Below are positions 13,882 through 24,018 of a stretch of 64,000 nucleotides of DNA, in pieces (position 1 is the first letter of the stretch; each line of letters starts with the position of its first letter). The notes under the pieces are model-generated. The model did not search any database, was not told the DNA's origin, and saw only the letters and a list, made by a program, of their open reading frames with translations. The stretch is from Hormiphora californensis (Eukaryota; Ctenophora; Tentaculata; Cydippida; Pleurobrachiidae). The position numbers were made by a program, and so were the translations under genes. Location of the stretch: the NCBI GenBank assembly GCA_020137815.1, contig CM035351.1, positions 8,334,743-8,398,742 on the forward strand. The letters run 5' to 3'.

Positions 13882-16800
13882 TCACCTACCCCTACCCCCA
13901 TAAACCCTCCCTCTATTCCTCATTTGGTACTGCTCCTGATGTAGGTCTTTCTCTTCGGTTCCAAAAAGACTCTTGAAGGGATACGTAGACTGCATTAGGC
14001 GGCACATCTGAAATCACACCATGGGTTATATTTAGCAGTGGTGTTTCCACTATTCTGATTGTGGACTATCCACTCCTTACCTCTGAAAACCTCGTTTTTA
14101 TTTCCTCAAAGTTTTTGTGCTGTACGGAACGTGTTATGTTGTCCTTCTGAAAGGGCTCCTCAATACACATGGCGTATTGCGAGGTGTCCAGTCCTGGTTC
14201 GTTGTAGTTCCGTAACCTCTCTTTGGCAGAGTAGGTAGAGAATATCTTTGTTTGTCTGCAAATAGGGATGTGTCAATAATAACACAAGATAAATAGAGTA
14301 GTGTGTGGGCGAGAAATATGGATGATATAGGCTCAGTAAAGGGAAATATTTTATCAATGAGCCGTTTTATTCATTTTCTTAGTGATTTGGTTATTTACCG
14401 GAGACGTTTATTCCAGAAAAAGAAGAATTTAACGAAAAGTGTTCCAACCTCCTCCGTATTCTTTACTTCATACTGTAATATACTCGGCTGGGGTATAATT
14501 CTGCTAGTTGAGTGTTCACATTCACACGCAGCAACTTGTCCACCGGTATCTTGAGAGGTGGGATGAGTGGAGGGGAGGCCCCAACTTGCAGGAAATATAT
14601 CATCATGTTGACCAGACCATATGATGATAAAGTCCCCATGTAGGCTGAGTTGATGTTCCACGACTTAGCCCAGGTTTTGAGAGCTATCACTAGGATTGGG
14701 ATCCGCTCGTCGACTGGAAATAACGGGTTTTAGTTGAGGGTAAAATTAACAGTCAAATAATAAAACTTGGTAGTTAGGGACCTGTCTTATATCCTGAGTT
14801 GTCGGACTCACTTGTTTTGTTCAAACCTTTTTATTTTATTTTAAAAGGGAAGGACTCACGTAGGGAGATGGATCGAAGCAGGAAGGAGTTTTTGATGCCA
14901 ACCAGATTGTTAATGTTAATATCAACATCACAACCACTGACATTATCTAGCATTTTGATGATAGGAACTTTTGCAAAGATCGTCTCCACATTAGAACAAA
15001 ATGCTGTAAAACAAACGAGAGGTTATTTGTTTGCACCTGTCAATTGAGTTAAAGTGTTAATGTGAGAGATGGAAGCAGAGATTATCTCCATATTATACAC
15101 GTACATTCCCTGCGAAGTTCCCCTGCTAGTCTCATGATAACCTTGCGTGCTTTGCTCTTGGGAATGACTGCTGTGTAGGGGTCGAACACAAGGGCCATAT
15201 CAGCATCCGACTTGTTCGTTCCAAAGCCGCTCATTGAACTACCCGTGAGATGTAACACTCCCTCTAGAAATAGGGGGGGGGGGATAATATTGGGAAATAT
15301 CAGGGGTCCTACTAGTATATGGTGTTATTTGCAGGCTTTCCGATTAATATACTAGTGTGTAACAAGATATATGCACTATAAAACCGCCTAGATGCAACAT
15401 GAATAAGTTTGTACAGTGCCAACAGGGTCGGGGGTGGTGATTAGGGTGCTATCTTACCTCCAAACATGCCGCTAATTATTCTCTGTATAGCTTCTCTCAG
15501 AGCTGTCTTCTTCTCAAAGGAGCGGGCGTCTTGGACGTTAGCATTGTAGTAGGTCGTGAGCTCTTGGGATAACTGAAAATATAGTACGTTGACGTTGAGT
15601 GACAGATCGAATAGCGAGTTAGAAATCACATGAAAGGGAAATACATAACACTAAATATTCGGAGTTTAAAAAGGGAGATCTCTACACTTACATGATCTGA
15701 GTATCCAGGGGGTGGTAGCCACTGTTTCCATGCTGTAGCAACTACTGGCTGTTCTGATACCTCTCCATCATCACTAGACAGATCCATATCTACTACCTCA
15801 TCCTGCTTACCTCATCTACAACCACATACTCAGGCTTATCTTCAGGCTTATCTTTACTTGCTGTATCTTCACTATCCTCTTCTGTTTGTTTGGATTCCTT
15901 TTCCTCCTTGACTTGCTCACCTAATGTTTTATCTTTAGACGATGTCCCAGGTTCCTCCTCCTCCTCTGTTTTCCTTCTCTTGGGAGCCGGTACTTCCTCT
16001 ATATCATCCTCAACTACTATGTAATCCTCCTCTCCTTTCCTATCAATAGCAAACATAACTTGAACATCGTCACTTGGAGAGTTTGATGAAGGAGCAGTTG
16101 TACTTGATGAAGGAGCAGTAGAGGGTCGGCCTTTGTTTTGTGACTTCTTTCCTTTGGATGAGCTGTTCGGAGTTTCAGGTTTCTTTCCTTGTGGTTTGAG
16201 ATGCGGAAAAGAGGGTGTGCTTGGATGAGGTTTCTTTTCCGTATTTTGAGGTGTTTTTGATAGTTCGTCTCTGGCCGGTGAGTTCCCCCGAGATCTCTTT
16301 CCCTTCTTTCCCCCTCCCCCAGTATTACTGGTATTGTTATTGGGTGTAGTAGGTCTGGAGTTCTTCCCCTTCCCACTACCAGGCTGAGGTGTGTTAGGTC
16401 GCGAGTTCTTCTTTCCTTGGTTCGGTGTTTTAGGTTGCTCTGCCGGAATATGGGGACCTTTATTCTTACCCCCTGTACTAGAACCTTTCTGCTGTTGTGA
16501 GCCCTGTTTCCCACGAATCTGATTGTTTTGGGGCTGCCTGTTATTTTGTTGTTGAGAGTTCCTGTTATTTTGTTGGTGGACCACCCCTCAATGACAGGAA
16601 GTTCTTATTAAACATGGCGGGTGTTTCAACAGGTGGGAAACTCTGGTTGTTCCTCCACCCAGGGCGACCCCTTCCCTCCTCCTCCTCCTCTCGGGGTACC
16701 CCCGTTATGGGTTGCTTGGTTTGGTCTGGGTATAACCCCTGGTGTCATGTTGATAGCTTGGACAATTTGAGAGATCCCGTTCAGCATTCAGCATATTAGC

Positions 16801-17192
16801 TGCCATAGGATTTGGCCTGATGAGGAAATGTGGGTTAACACTAACCTATCGGGTAACGATAACACCTTGGTTGCTATGGTAACCTACCCGCCATCGTTTC
16901 TGTTGAACCCAGGGCTAATGTTGTTACCATGGTAACCACCTCTGCCACCACGTTGAGGAGTCCCACCTCTGGCACCGCGATTGTGGTTGGAAGTACCGCC
17001 TCTACCTCCCCCTCCCCCTTGATGGAAGTTTTGCTGCTGATTACCACCACTGTAAGGGGGATATTATTAAGGCAATTGTGGATGAGGCATATTAATTATA
17101 TCGTTGTGTGATAATTCAGTGTGATAGAATTCAGTGTACCTGGGTTGAGGTCGTTTCCGTTTCCCGCCCTGGTATCCACCTCCCTGAGGCAT
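13882..17192 (-). CDS. TENT2: GLD2-type cytoplasmic poly(A) RNA polymerase
   Basis: The gene runs from an ATG at 17192 (MPQGGGYQGGKRKRPQP) to a stop at about 13882. An N-terminal disordered Arg-Gly-Gly, Gln/Asn and Lys-rich region is coded at 17190-15700. The nucleotidyltransferase core follows: LTGSSMSGFGTNKSDADMAL (two catalytic Asp, 15260-15110) and CDVDININNLVGIKNSFLLR (third Asp, 15006-14858). Next come KTWAKSWNINSAYMGTLSSY (14700-14460) and the PAP-associated QYAMCIEEPFQKDNITRSVQ (14250-14082). These match animal GLD2, which extends mRNA tails in the cytoplasm without its own RNA-binding domain. The long basic/RGG N-terminus might bind RNA. Frame shifts of one base near 15815 and 16590 interrupt the N-terminal exon and look like sequence errors. 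A donor-like AG|GTGAGC at the end leaves open a further exon. Confidence 0.82.
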
Positions 17193-17358
17193 TGAGCAGT
17201 TTCCCTAAATCTCTTGAACCCTAACTTATAACAGAAGTGATGGGTTAACTACTAGACTTTAAATTAGTGAAACAGTTTCAGTAAACAACAACATGCTAGA
17301 TAAAAATCAAATAAAAATAAACTAAAAAGTGTAAATAAGTTAAAAGTTCAGCGTTCCA

Positions 17359-18681
17359 TCAAGTTGTTTCATCCCCAAACCCGCTCTCTGTATCTCCATC
17401 TTGAAGGTCTGCGGGACCCCTGGGCTCAGCATCCTCATTTATTTGTAACATTAGGTCGATCTGCAGGGAATTATAGGTGTCAGGGTGTTGGGTAACAAGG
17501 TTGTAATTATTATATTTTGTTTTGACTAACACTGATACAGCCAGCCAGCCAGCCACTGTGTCGCTGTCACTCAGACAGAAGCTTATTGTGTGTGTCGTTT
17601 CGATGTGCTTGTTCTGTACTATACTTTTGCTAACATCGCTACAACAAAACGAGGAGCGCTAGCCCCATGTTCCCATGGTGATGGGGGGTATACCTGTAGA
17701 CAGAGATCTCCAATAGAGTCTTCGTCCTCTATGTTGAGAGGTACAAAGTGTACCAGGCTGTAGTCATCTAGCAGCTTACACAGAGCATTAGATAGGTTAG
17801 CGTGCCTGATAGCGAGAGGTTTAGTTAGAAATGTAATGACAGTCAGGTATAAAGTTCTGCTCCTAGTTCTGCCCCTTCCCGTTGTTTTTACCGTTTATTA
17901 GAAGTTTTGGTTAAAATTCCCTCCAAAGTTAGCTGTGATGGATCCAGCCACCTATCTAAATTATCTTTATCCTTTGCCGATAGGAGGTCTATCTTGGTCA
18001 GCACGTTAACGTGGGGTAACTGGAGCTGGACCATGGCACTGAGGGCACTGCACATTCCTGCTATGAACTTGCTAGGTTCCACTAGGAACTGGGAGTCCAG
18101 TAGATACACCGCACACACCCTGGGAGGGGAGGGGGAGTTAATTCCGAATTAGCGGGGGGGGGGGGGGGGCAATAAGAAACGGTTGCTCCCAAATAAAAGC
18201 CGTATTCCCAAGTGTACCTTCAAGTGTACCACAGTCCCAAACCCCAAAGTGTACCCCCATCCCCTCCCCAAGTCCGTATTTACCTGATTCCCCAGCTTTC
18301 CAAAGTCTTGATAAACCGACTCATCGTGTCCATGTGGGTATACAGCTCAATCTGTCCGGGGCAATCAATAATAAAATAATCATCCTCCACCGCCCCTAAA
18401 CACTCATCCAACCACTCTGTATTATTTATAAGGTACTCCATACAAAACACGAGACCACCGTTAGGTCCAAACTTTAACTCACTATCCTCCATAACATCAT
18501 CAACAGATATCAGCTCCCTGATGTCGCACTGGACTTCATATCTGAAGAATTCAGCAGCCGGGTCCAGGTTGATACAGTGAACCTTCCTGTGTAGTACGTT
18601 GTAGTGCTGTTCCACTGTGTGGACGTAGGTAGATTTACCTGCCCCCGCAGGACCCATCACCAGTTGTGCGTAGCGTGGCAT
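17359..18681 (-). CDS. GPN3: GPN-loop GTPase 3
   Basis: Four exons, 18681-18284, 18119-17892, 17805-17694 and 17460-17359, join in phase to about 279 residues, close to human GPN3 (284). Motifs in order: P-loop [10 protein letters not shown] (about residues 9-18), the diagnostic Gly-Pro-Asn at 72-74 ([14 protein letters not shown]), [11 protein letters not shown] at 106-116 and [14 protein letters not shown] for guanine recognition. The acidic C-terminus is shorter than usual. GPN GTPases form dimers that help assemble RNA polymerase II and bring it to the nucleus. The upstream ATG context (AACATGCCACGC) and [13 protein letters not shown] match the family start. Confidence 0.93.
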
Positions 18682-18941
18682 GTTAGTTTTACATGGCCTG
18701 CAAAGAGTGTGTTAGATGTTGTGTCAGATTGTGAGAGGAAATAGTTGTACAGTGGTTAGACGACCGAAGAAATACAGGAAGTTTTACAAAAGTTGTATAC
18801 AAATTACCGAAATAAATACTGTACAGAATCAAAGAACTTTAGAAATCAGAAGTCATAAGTTAGGTGTCAATAGTTTGTTACCAAAAACCCTCTTTCAGTA
18901 AAAATGATAAACACTAAGATCAATCATCTAAAAAATTTATT
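18682..18941. other. Intergenic spacer between GPN3 and the F-box gene
   Basis: A 260-base spacer; both flanking genes are minus strand, so it should hold the GPN3 promoter and the F-box gene terminator. No defined element was recognised. Confidence 0.4.
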
Positions 18942-19817
18942 TCACAGCCGTGCAACTTCAAGAAAGTCCCACGACTTGCCTGACTTCCAAAACACATTAG
19001 ACCTGTCATCAAGAGAGAAAACTAGCTGACAATCCTTACTTTTCACCTCAATATTATCAATAACCAGAAAGTACCACGTGTCATGTCGAGCCCTCTCTAT
19101 CCTCAGATTAGCCAGATCGTTATACCCATTGTACTCCAAAGAGGGCTCCTTGCCCCCAGCCAGATCAGACCACACCCGAGGATGGATAAAGTTATGTCTG
19201 ACGACCTCATTGCAACTCTTATCCAGCACTCTTATAACCATGGGACTATCTCCCTTCCAATGCACATCGGGTCTAACTTGGAGGTGGAGCCTGACCCTGT
19301 ATCTAGCCGGGTAACTCTCAGCATCCCCCTTTAGGAGAGGGAGATCAGTCCCAAAAATGAGCCAATTCAGTCCCTTCAGATAGACAATATCCCTGGCTAG
19401 CAGCTCACTATGTTCAGCATACGCGTACAGTGGGTCCCCTAAATAACTGAACATGTGAGATGACGCCACTGATACTCGTGTAATATCAGCTGAGGTAGGT
19501 ACAATATCATGAAGCACCCTGTACACCGTTAACCTTCTCCATTGAGCCTTAGGAAACTGGGTAATATGGTTGAACAGGTGCCGTTCAAGGGGCAGTAAAA
19601 AGTGTTGGTTGATATCAAAGTATTCAGAGATTTGGTGGGAGCGATCTGGATGGGCTGTAAACAGGAGAGTTAGATAATCGGTGGTCCGGGAGAATATGTC
19701 TCGAGAGGTGAGACATAGCTGGGAGAGATCCGAGGGAGAACACAGGGATAGGACATATTCGAATAGGTAGCAGTCTAGATTATCTAGCAACATTCTATAA
19801 AAATGTGAGGAGCACAA
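18942..19817 (-). CDS. F-box domain protein, intronless
   Basis: A single 291-residue frame. Residues about 11-50 (LLDNLDCYLFEYVLSLCSPS, then DLSQLCLTSRDIFSRTTD) fit an F-box, the helix bundle that binds Skp1 in SCF ubiquitin ligases. The remainder lacks WD40, LRR or kelch repeats. The C-terminal half alternates short beta strands and tryptophans (VRLHLQVRPDVHWKGDSPM, WYFLVIDNIEVKSKDCQLVF, WKSGKSWDFLEV), which suggests one beta-sandwich substrate-binding domain; this is inference. Its stop lies about 260 bases from the GPN3 start on the same strand, and the mitochondrial release factor gene lies just upstream. A second Met (MLLDNLD) could be the true start. Confidence 0.65.
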   Translation of the reverse strand: MCSSHFYRMLLDNLDCYLFEYVLSLCSPSDLSQLCLTSRDIFSRTTDYLTLLFTAHPDRSHQISEYFDINQHFLLPLERHLFNHITQFPKAQWRRLTVYRVLHDIVPTSADITRVSVASSHMFSYLGDPLYAYAEHSELLARDIVYLKGLNWLIFGTDLPLLKGDAESYPARYRVRLHLQVRPDVHWKGDSPMVIRVLDKSCNEVVRHNFIHPRVWSDLAGGKEPSLEYNGYNDLANLRIERARHDTWYFLVIDNIEVKSKDCQLVFSLDDRSNVFWKSGKSWDFLEVARL

Positions 19818-19906
19818 GAATGTTAGGATATGAAAACAAAGAATTAATTACAGACAAATCTAGACACAATAAGTTACCAAAATCACTTCAACTGTATAAA
19901 AACACA

Positions 19907-21094
19907 TCAAGTCTTCTTCCTACTTCCTGTGGCAATATCTTCAGCCATTGCGGCTAGTTTTTCAAGCTGCCATTTAGATGCAACCCTCTCTCTTAACTTG
20001 GTAAACTCTTCAGGGTTTCTCAGATACTCTACTACCCCCGTCACTCCCTCCCCATATCTGTGATCAACAACTCGGTTAGATTTGAAATTATACGTCCTTA
20101 TTTTATCAGACCTGTCTCCCTGAAGTGCCTGTGATTTCCTTGAATCCCTCATCCTCCCCTCCTTATCACTAATCATCTGCCTCAACAGGATATCCGATAA
20201 TATCTCGATGGCTCGTGTTTTGTTCTGTAACGCTTCCCTCTCCTCCTGACAGCTAATCCTGGTACCACTGGGAATGTGGTGCAGTTGACACCGGGTCTGT
20301 CTCCTGTTGACATACTGGCCACCAGGACCTGTGCTCGTGGTGAAACTGATTTCCAGATCCGCTGGGTTGATTTCAATGGCCATATCAGGGGGCTTCTCTA
20401 TCACTGTCACCACAATTGTGGATGTGTGGATTCTAGTGTCGTTGAATGGTACTCTCTGGACTCTGTGTACACCTGCTTCAAAATGAAAAGTTCCCATTGC
20501 ATTGTCACCTGTTATTTGGACAACGGCCTTGGCAAGTCCCACACCTCCCCTGGTATCCTCCTCTAAGAGTTTCCATTGGTAACCATGGTAACCCGCAACT
20601 GATTGGTAAAGTTGTAACATCTCTTGAGCGAAAACAGCCGATTCTGTCCCTCCAACAGCCATCAAGATTTCTAGAAATATGGAATCTCCAGATGGTGCAA
20701 GAGCCATTCCAATTTGATCCTCAATAGCTGCTTTACTAGCCGTCACCAGCTCTGCTAGTTCTCCCACCTCCTCTTCCACAACCTCCCTCATTCCTTCCTC
20801 GTTTACCAAGGTGAGACACTCCTCAATATTGTCCAGGGCTGTCTGGTACTCTTTAAACGCTTCATATAGAGGCCCAAACCGGTGCAGATATCTCTCCGAT
20901 ACAGCACTTTGTTTCATTTCTGTCACCATTTTAGCAGCTTCATAGTCAGTTTTGATGCGGGTTAGATAGGCTTGCTGGTGGGTTGATAGGGTGTTGTAGG
21001 TGGAGTTACATCTGGAAGGTAGGAGAAGGGAGTTGCGGAGTGGAGAGGTGTGTAGTAAGGGAGTTAGACGCGAACTAATCCGGCGACATATCAT
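19907..21094 (-). CDS. Mitochondrial class I peptide chain release factor (MTRF1/MTRF1L-like)
   Basis: An uninterrupted 395-residue frame with an Arg/Leu/Ser-rich leader (MICRRISSRLTPLLHTSPLR) fitting mitochondrial import. The release-factor core includes GGTESAVFAQEML, HFEAGVHRVQRVP and the peptidyl-hydrolysis motif GPGGQ (GGQ at residues 258-260), then GDRSDKIRTYNFKSNRVVDH and a basic C-terminus ending SRKKT. The protein should act on mitochondrial ribosomes at stop codons. The decoding loop after HRVQRVP is unusual: PFNDTRIHTS here, while RF1 and human MTRF1L have a Pro-x-Thr motif and two more residues before RIHTS/RVHTS. Human MTRF1 instead has an insertion there. Orthology to either human paralogue is therefore uncertain. 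Confidence 0.9.
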   Translation of the reverse strand: MICRRISSRLTPLLHTSPLRNSLLLPSRCNSTYNTLSTHQQAYLTRIKTDYEAAKMVTEMKQSAVSERYLHRFGPLYEAFKEYQTALDNIEECLTLVNEEGMREVVEEEVGELAELVTASKAAIEDQIGMALAPSGDSIFLEILMAVGGTESAVFAQEMLQLYQSVAGYHGYQWKLLEEDTRGGVGLAKAVVQITGDNAMGTFHFEAGVHRVQRVPFNDTRIHTSTIVVTVIEKPPDMAIEINPADLEISFTTSTGPGGQYVNRRQTRCQLHHIPSGTRISCQEEREALQNKTRAIEILSDILLRQMISDKEGRMRDSRKSQALQGDRSDKIRTYNFKSNRVVDHRYGEGVTGVVEYLRNPEEFTKLRERVASKWQLEKLAAMAEDIATGSRKKT

Positions 21095-21838
21095 ACTTGA
21101 GAGTGTGGTTTAACTAAATGTCATTAGTTTCATATCTACCAGTAACCTGCTGAACAATAGGGGGGTTTAGTAGGGGGATTGAGACAAGAGGGGGGTGGGG
21201 GCTACCTAGAGGGAAGGGGGAATAAAACAGCATTTTTGATATAAACAGTTAAAGAACGCTGAAATTAACAATGATTTGAACATGTTTTGTGGGTAATGGG
21301 GGATTTAATTGTTATGAATCTGTCCCTCTAAATTGTGCACATAATTGTGGGGTTTAAGATATTATATTATTTATGTACATGCTAGAAAAGAAAGTGTCCT
21401 CAAAAGTTAAGTGTGGTAAAAAGCTGGTTAATAATGACACGCACACACGTAATAAATGACACAAAATCACATTCACAAAACGAGTAAAAAAAGAGAGTTC
21501 ATCTCAAGCGCATACATCTCAAAAAACTAAACTTTTCGATGGTTTACTAAACATGTATTGTTAACCCAAATCTATCTCCAGTTGCCCCAAGACTACCTCT
21601 AAAACATAACTTGTACTGTGGTCTGTGCTACTAGTCCTTCCTTCCTTTCTGGTCCTCAAAAGATCCTGATTCCTAATTGTAGTCCCTAAAACAGGAACCG
21701 ACCGAAACAAGTAAACAACCTATCAGAACTCGTTATTTAGGTCACGTGACTGGTTATCAGCCAATCAGGGACCAGTATTTCCTGCCCTTAAAGTTCACAC
21801 CCATGGTAGTTGGTATCCTGGCCGTTACCACGGTAACT
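21095..21838. other. Intergenic spacer between release factor and SNX17
   Basis: A 744-base AT-rich spacer. Both neighbours are on the minus strand. The only notable signals are the E-box and CCAAT pair at 21741-21770 and an X-box-like palindrome at 21824-21837, all close to the SNX17 stop. Confidence 0.45.
21741..21770. promoter_or_regulatory. GTCACGTGAC plus CCAAT box
   Basis: A perfect GTCACGTGAC (21741-21750) is followed within 10 bases by CAGCCAATCAGG, a CCAAT-box match. Such pairs are common in TATA-less promoters. It lies about 650 bases upstream of the release factor ATG on its 5' side, so it may mark that promoter with a 5'UTR intron; this is inference. Confidence 0.35.
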
Positions 21839-23116
21839 TTACAAGTCATCATCAGTAATCCCCTCCATAAACAACTCATTATCAGTATTCTGTAACACGC
21901 TAAATGCTGGTGCTTTCGGTTTCGCATCCTCCATCCTCTTCCTATCCTTATTTGAAATGGGTAGATACCCACTGTTGCTCCTCACCTTTGTTAACTCAGG
22001 CTCCTGGCCACTCCGCAACATCACCATCTCATCCAGAATGGCCTGGAGTGTCATGGAAACTAGGATGACAGTCTGGGATGTCGTGCTGATGTTCACCCAC
22101 CTCAGCTCATCCTTCATCACTAGATACTCCAATGCTATGACGTCATTCTTCTCGGGGAACAGTTTCCAGCATCTGATCCGTGTTACAGGGAGTGATGTCA
22201 CTGTGCCGTTGATGTACACCAGTTTGAGACTCTCAGGGCCACCGTACACCGTTACATGTTGGCTGTTGTCCTCAGGGTAGTCGATTGTTCCACTGCCAAG
22301 TTCCACAAAACCATACATTGGATCTGTCCGGGCCACCCTTACGAACTGTTCCCTGAGTCCCGCTGTTTTTAGTTGTTTCAGCTTCTTCAGGGTGCCTGAG
22401 TCTGGTTGGATCCACCTGTCCTCCATAGCCCTAATACACTCAAGATACAACAGTCGGAGGGTTACAGAGTTTCCCATCAATACTGGATCAAACTTCATCA
22501 CATTCCAATAGCACCGGCGCAGCTCCACAAAATAAGTTTCATCAAGGGGCTTCAGGGTCAAAAATGGGCACTCCATGTCTTGTAGTCTCCGGATTATCCG
22601 GGGTGATTCCCTTCCCTGCATGAGAAACAATCCAAATAGTGGCTGGTACTTTTCCTCGATTCCAAGAGCTCCAGCAACCTGTTTCAGTACCTCGGGAGAG
22701 TAATCAGCTCCATTTATCTCCACCTCAATAGTCTTGCCATCAACTGTACTGACTTGCAAACCAACACCCTCCTCTTCGTTCAGCTTGTTAAACTCCTTCT
22801 GGGCTTGAATCAGGAAATCCATAAACAAGTTAGACCGAGATATCTCACCGTGTTGGCCCAGCGACATGACATACAACTCTAAACCAATCCTCCGATCCTC
22901 CTTCTCAGTGGGGCCCAGGGAAAACAGCTTTTTAGGAGGGAAATCATACACCTCAGTTGTGTCAAATCTGCTCTTCTGGATCTGCTCGTTGAGCTTGTGT
23001 AGCTGGCTGTACCTAACTGCACAATGAACTGCCCCGTTTAGGTGCATCTCGTAGACGGTGTAGACACTCCCATCTTCCTCTGTGACGTCACGACAATGTG
23101 GGATTGAGAAATACAT
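21839..23116 (-). CDS. SNX17: Sorting nexin 17
   Basis: A single-exon frame of 425 residues, slightly shorter than human SNX17 (470). Order: N-terminal PX domain (MYFSIPHCRDV, VRYSQLHKLNEQI, FPPKKLFSLGPTEKEDRR), an atypical FERM domain (about residues 118-390, with YGFVELGSGTIDYPEDN and RCWKLFP) and a disordered tail ending NELFMEGITDDDL. The terminal F-x-G-I-x-D-x-DL pattern matches human SNX17, where the C-terminus recruits Retriever. SNX17 binds PI3P on early endosomes and NPxY cargo such as integrins and LRP1 and returns them to the surface. It is divergent to the methyltransferase gene across about 900 bases. Confidence 0.93.
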   Translation of the reverse strand: MYFSIPHCRDVTEEDGSVYTVYEMHLNGAVHCAVRYSQLHKLNEQIQKSRFDTTEVYDFPPKKLFSLGPTEKEDRRIGLELYVMSLGQHGEISRSNLFMDFLIQAQKEFNKLNEEEGVGLQVSTVDGKTIEVEINGADYSPEVLKQVAGALGIEEKYQPLFGLFLMQGRESPRIIRRLQDMECPFLTLKPLDETYFVELRRCYWNVMKFDPVLMGNSVTLRLLYLECIRAMEDRWIQPDSGTLKKLKQLKTAGLREQFVRVARTDPMYGFVELGSGTIDYPEDNSQHVTVYGGPESLKLVYINGTVTSLPVTRIRCWKLFPEKNDVIALEYLVMKDELRWVNISTTSQTVILVSMTLQAILDEMVMLRSGQEPELTKVRSNSGYLPISNKDRKRMEDAKPKAPAFSVLQNTDNELFMEGITDDDL

Positions 23117-23368
23117 GGTGGGGGGGTCTCAGTGTGCCATGAGATACTATTCCTAGAGAGAAGAGGGGGCGTGTGTCAGTACTTTTCTATATTTTCGCCT
23201 GAAGACAAGACACGGGTCAAGAAGGGTCAATTGTGTAACAATCATCTTCGAAGCAATACGAAGATTCTTTCCGGAGAACATAAAAAGTAACAAAATGTGC
23301 TCTAGAAATAGTTGATACTATACTGAGAGGAGGTATAATATTTGTTTACCATACCGGATGTAGCTGTG

Positions 23369-23404
<36 letters not shown>

Positions 23405-24018
23405 TGTGAGTGGAAGCACTAACTATTATAGGAAGTTGATTGTACTGTTCCTTTATCTTTCCAGATTTGCCTTCTCTTCAAGCACGTTTTTTCTGTTCGA
23501 GATTAATTTCAATAGGCGACTACTGCAATAAAAGTGACTCTCTGACTTCAAAAAGTGACTCTCTGACTTCAAATTTGGTACTGGCCTATTCGTCTGGCAT
23601 CTTGATATGTGTGTCTATTTAAATTAGTCTACTAGTGCCTGAGGTTGTGTGTAAAGTGCGGAAGATCCCCCTCCTCCCACATGTTGGCCTCAATTGTGCA
23701 TCTCTCTGTCTTTCTATCTCTCTTTTTCCCTATCTTTCTCTCTCTCTCTCTCTCTCAATTTCTTTCTCTGTCTCTCTTTCTCTCTTTTACTCTCTCCCTC
23801 TCTTTCTAACTATTTCATTCTCCCTCACTCTCTCTTACACTATGTGTGGGCATTTTCATTTCCCTCTCACTAACTTATATTAACCGATCTTTCTGTTTAA
23901 CATCTGTTGGGGACCGACTGTTTCTTTTTGAATACTTCTTCACAGTATAATTGACTATTATTGTTAACGTTTGTATCCCCAGTCATAATACCTCTCTTAC
24001 CAGTAGCCAAGCCACACA
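23117..24018. other. Divergent intergenic region SNX17 / methyltransferase
   Basis: About 900 bases between two divergently transcribed starts. It contains a GA tract (23371-23402) and a CT-rich stretch (23697-23840). No TATA box was recognised. A shared promoter is possible. Confidence 0.4.

Noticed and set aside
20276-20727. Plus-strand frames opposite the release factor
   Set aside because: They are antisense shadows of a clearly conserved minus-strand gene; the same holds opposite SNX17 and the F-box gene.
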